From Candidatus Caenarcanales bacterium (GTDB taxonomy: Bacteria > Cyanobacteriota > Vampirovibrionia > LMEP-6097), in the NCBI GenBank assembly GCA_022447685.1, contig JAKVAO010000100.1, forward strand, positions 1-7,282: DNA of 7,282 nucleotides, written 5' to 3'. Shown one piece after another: positions 6,121-7,282 of the stretch (within the stretch, counting starts at the first letter, position 1; each line of letters starts with the position of its first letter). The notes under the pieces were generated by a model that saw only the letters and a list, made by a program, of their open reading frames with translations, made no database searches and was not told where the DNA came from. The position numbers were made by a program, and so were the translations under genes.

Positions 6121-6214
6121 TAACTAAATCTCCTATGGCTAATCTATGGGCCGAAGTTGCCGTATGAACCATGCTAGTTTCTTTTCCCCGAGCCAATATC
6201 GAACGAACACAAAA
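6113..6214 (-). pseudogene. 33-codon 3' remnant of a coding frame, probable toxin tail
   Basis: From the edge of the repeat fragment at 6216 an open frame reads SILARGKETSMVHTATSAHR, then LAIGDLVNV, stopping at a TGA inside ATGTATGA, eight bases into the next gene. The frame shows no stop back to the repeat end. Position and overlap match the other tails in this window, supporting a truncated gene once coupled to the membrane protein gene that follows. Confidence 0.48.
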
Positions 6215-6215
6215 T

Positions 6216-6300
6216 GGGTTCAGGCCTCTCTTTTTTACCTAAATTAAAGACTAAACTGAAGTGGTTATTATGATTTAGAAGGAAAATGTAGCTCGACCTC
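6216..6300 (-). repeat. Degenerate fragment of the interspersed repeat
   Basis: GGGTTCAGGCCTCTCTTTTT at 6216 is a recognisable left end with substitutions and a one-base insertion. A possible decayed right end, GGAAAATGTAGCTCGACCTC (6281-6300), is followed by TTTGG as in other copies. The roughly 40 bases between them do not resemble the repeat body. The left end is well supported; the right boundary is tentative. Confidence 0.5.
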
Positions 6301-6326
6301 TTTGGATAGATAAAAGCTACTTACCA

Positions 6327-6923
6327 TTATTCTTTATTTTTAAAGCTTAAATCATTATGACAAAAAGCATCTATTAAACCATCACTATCCGCTTTATTTA
6401 TTTTTGCTTCTTTAGGGAGCTCTATATACAAATAATCATAGTTATATTTACCTTCATCAGTCATTCGATTAAGTTTATATCCAATCATGAATTTATCACC
6501 TCCACTGTAATCTAAAACTGATATGTTACAATGAGTTGTGTAGTTAATCGAAAATACTAATGAAGCTTTAGCATCTTCGAATTCATCATAGCTCCCAAAT
6601 AGAGGCACTGAGAAACTATCTATTTCCCCAACGTACTTATAAAAAACTTCTTGTTTGTCAAAGGATGACTCTCCATCGGTATTGACAATTTTGACAAATG
6701 TATCAATTGCAGGCTTAATTTTTTCAAATCTAATACTTGTATTAATAGCTTTAGAAAAGAACGCATTCTCCGCATTAAATCCATAAGCCAAGCAATTTGT
6801 TGCTGCAAAGGTATCACCAGCAAAACTGCTTAACAAGTTAGTGTCTTCACAATATTCTGATATGGGCTGTAACGCCATGCAAATGCCACTTTGGAATAAA
6901 AGGATAAAAATTAAATACTTCAT
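6327..6923 (-). CDS. Exported cysteine-containing protein, candidate immunity protein
   Basis: The gene encodes 198 residues. MKYLIFILLFQSGICMALQP is a Sec signal peptide with probable cleavage at CMA-LQ. The mature protein has four cysteines (SEYCED, ATNCLAYG, THCNIS, DAFCHND), an even number compatible with two disulfides in the periplasm. It has alternating aromatic and acidic stretches such as YNYDYLYIELPKE. I recognise no family. The ATG at 6923 is preceded by GGAG with a five-base gap. The degenerate repeat fragment begins within about 30 bases after the stop. No repeat separates it from the membrane protein gene ending at 7035, so these two may be cotranscribed. The gene resembles its neighbours in size, export and AT-richness; immunity function is inferred by that analogy. 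Confidence 0.75.
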   Translation of the reverse strand: MKYLIFILLFQSGICMALQPISEYCEDTNLLSSFAGDTFAATNCLAYGFNAENAFFSKAINTSIRFEKIKPAIDTFVKIVNTDGESSFDKQEVFYKYVGEIDSFSVPLFGSYDEFEDAKASLVFSINYTTHCNISVLDYSGGDKFMIGYKLNRMTDEGKYNYDYLYIELPKEAKINKADSDGLIDAFCHNDLSFKNKE

Positions 6924-7034
6924 AGTATCTCCACTATTTAACTTGAGTCTCTTCGATTAGCTCAGAAAAAAACTGTTACGTTTTTTGGCATAGTGCTTAA
7001 CCATAATCCACGAAAGAAACACAAGAGCCGACTC

Positions 7035-7282
7035 CTAGCTCTGTTGAACTCCATTCAATTTTATTAAAAAAACCATAATGAAAAACATTACTACAATTGC
7101 TATAGATGAGTATTTAATGGCTTTACAAGCCCACACTTTGTCTTCCCGATAGGATTCAACTCTGAACAGCTTAAAACCATGATAAATTGCACCTGTTCCA
7201 CTGTAGTAGTTTATGAAAAGCTCTTTTTTTGCGTATTTTGGAGCTAAGATAAACAAAACCATTACAAACAAAAATAAAACAG
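7035..7282 (-). CDS. Small membrane protein, N-terminus cut by the window edge
   Basis: The frame is open to the right edge, so the start is outside the window. About 81 residues are visible: a hydrophobic segment (LFLFVMVLFILAP), a polar stretch of about 40 residues (YAKKELFINYYSGTGAIYHG, then FKLFRVESYREDK), a second membrane segment (SIAIVVMFFIMVFLI) and a short tail LNGVQQS. The family is not recognised. The next gene starts 111 bases downstream. After the TAG stop the same frame stays open for 25 more codons before TAA, which may be chance. It could be an immunity protein of an upstream RHS gene or another accessory membrane protein; the window does not allow a choice. Confidence 0.6.
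   Translation of the reverse strand, partial: VLFLFVMVLFILAPKYAKKELFINYYSGTGAIYHGFKLFRVESYREDKVWACKAIKYSSIAIVVMFFIMVFLIKLNGVQQS

Noticed and set aside
2581..6300. CRISPR array or integron cassette array
   Set aside because: The repeats are about 140-280 bp with inverted transposon-like ends and they flank genes, unlike short CRISPR repeats. I found no attC core sites (RYYYAAC/GTTRRRY) at the module junctions and no integrase in the window.
6966..6986. A-rich and T-rich inverted repeat (AAAAAAC/GTTTTTT) read as a terminator
   Set aside because: The stem has a single G-C pair and the match is expected by chance in homopolymer-rich DNA, so a terminator is not supported.

Overview
The window looks like accessory DNA from a marine-type gammaproteobacterium (Alteromonadales or Vibrionales would fit). 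This is inferred from the style of the RHS core, the PrlF antitoxin and repeat ends that I associate with Y1-type (REP-associated) transposases in such genomes. Every gene I can support is on the minus strand, so transcription runs from high to low coordinates.

Layout, read in the direction of transcription. 7282-7035 is the end of a small membrane protein cut by the window edge. 6923-6327 is an exported protein. Then come four modules of about 0.8-1.0 kb. Each holds a short 3' remnant of an upstream coding frame, then one small exported or membrane protein gene, then a copy of an interspersed repeat: genes 6120-5638, 5181-4621, 4254-3751 and 3276-2872. 2576-1032 is a 5'-truncated RHS gene, keeping the end of the RHS core and a long hydrophobic C-terminal region. 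It runs out of frame into a small lipoprotein gene (1120-761). After a spacer of about 430 bp, a prlF-type antitoxin gene (328-1, cut by the left edge) begins from its own well-formed promoter. It is probably the flank of the array and the first gene of a PrlF/YhaV toxin-antitoxin pair.

The interspersed repeats (2581-2855, 3416-3697, 4415-4552, 5336-5615, with fragments near 6216-6300 and 608-633) share inverted ends related to GGGTCAGGTCTTTC and all point the same way. Full-length copies encode, in one frame, a remnant resembling the C-terminus of a Y1 transposase (FGK..A..RKF..FVEQ), so they appear to be internally deleted derivatives of a transposase unit.

My reading is that this is a graveyard of RHS or polymorphic-toxin C-terminal modules. 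The toxins have been cut down to tails of 25-45 codons whose stop codons overlap or abut the next start, while the presumed immunity genes have stayed open. All six intact or nearly intact small genes carry a signal peptide, lipobox or membrane segments, which would suit protection against toxins acting in the periplasm or inner membrane. The immunity role is inferred from gene order; most of these proteins match no family I can name.
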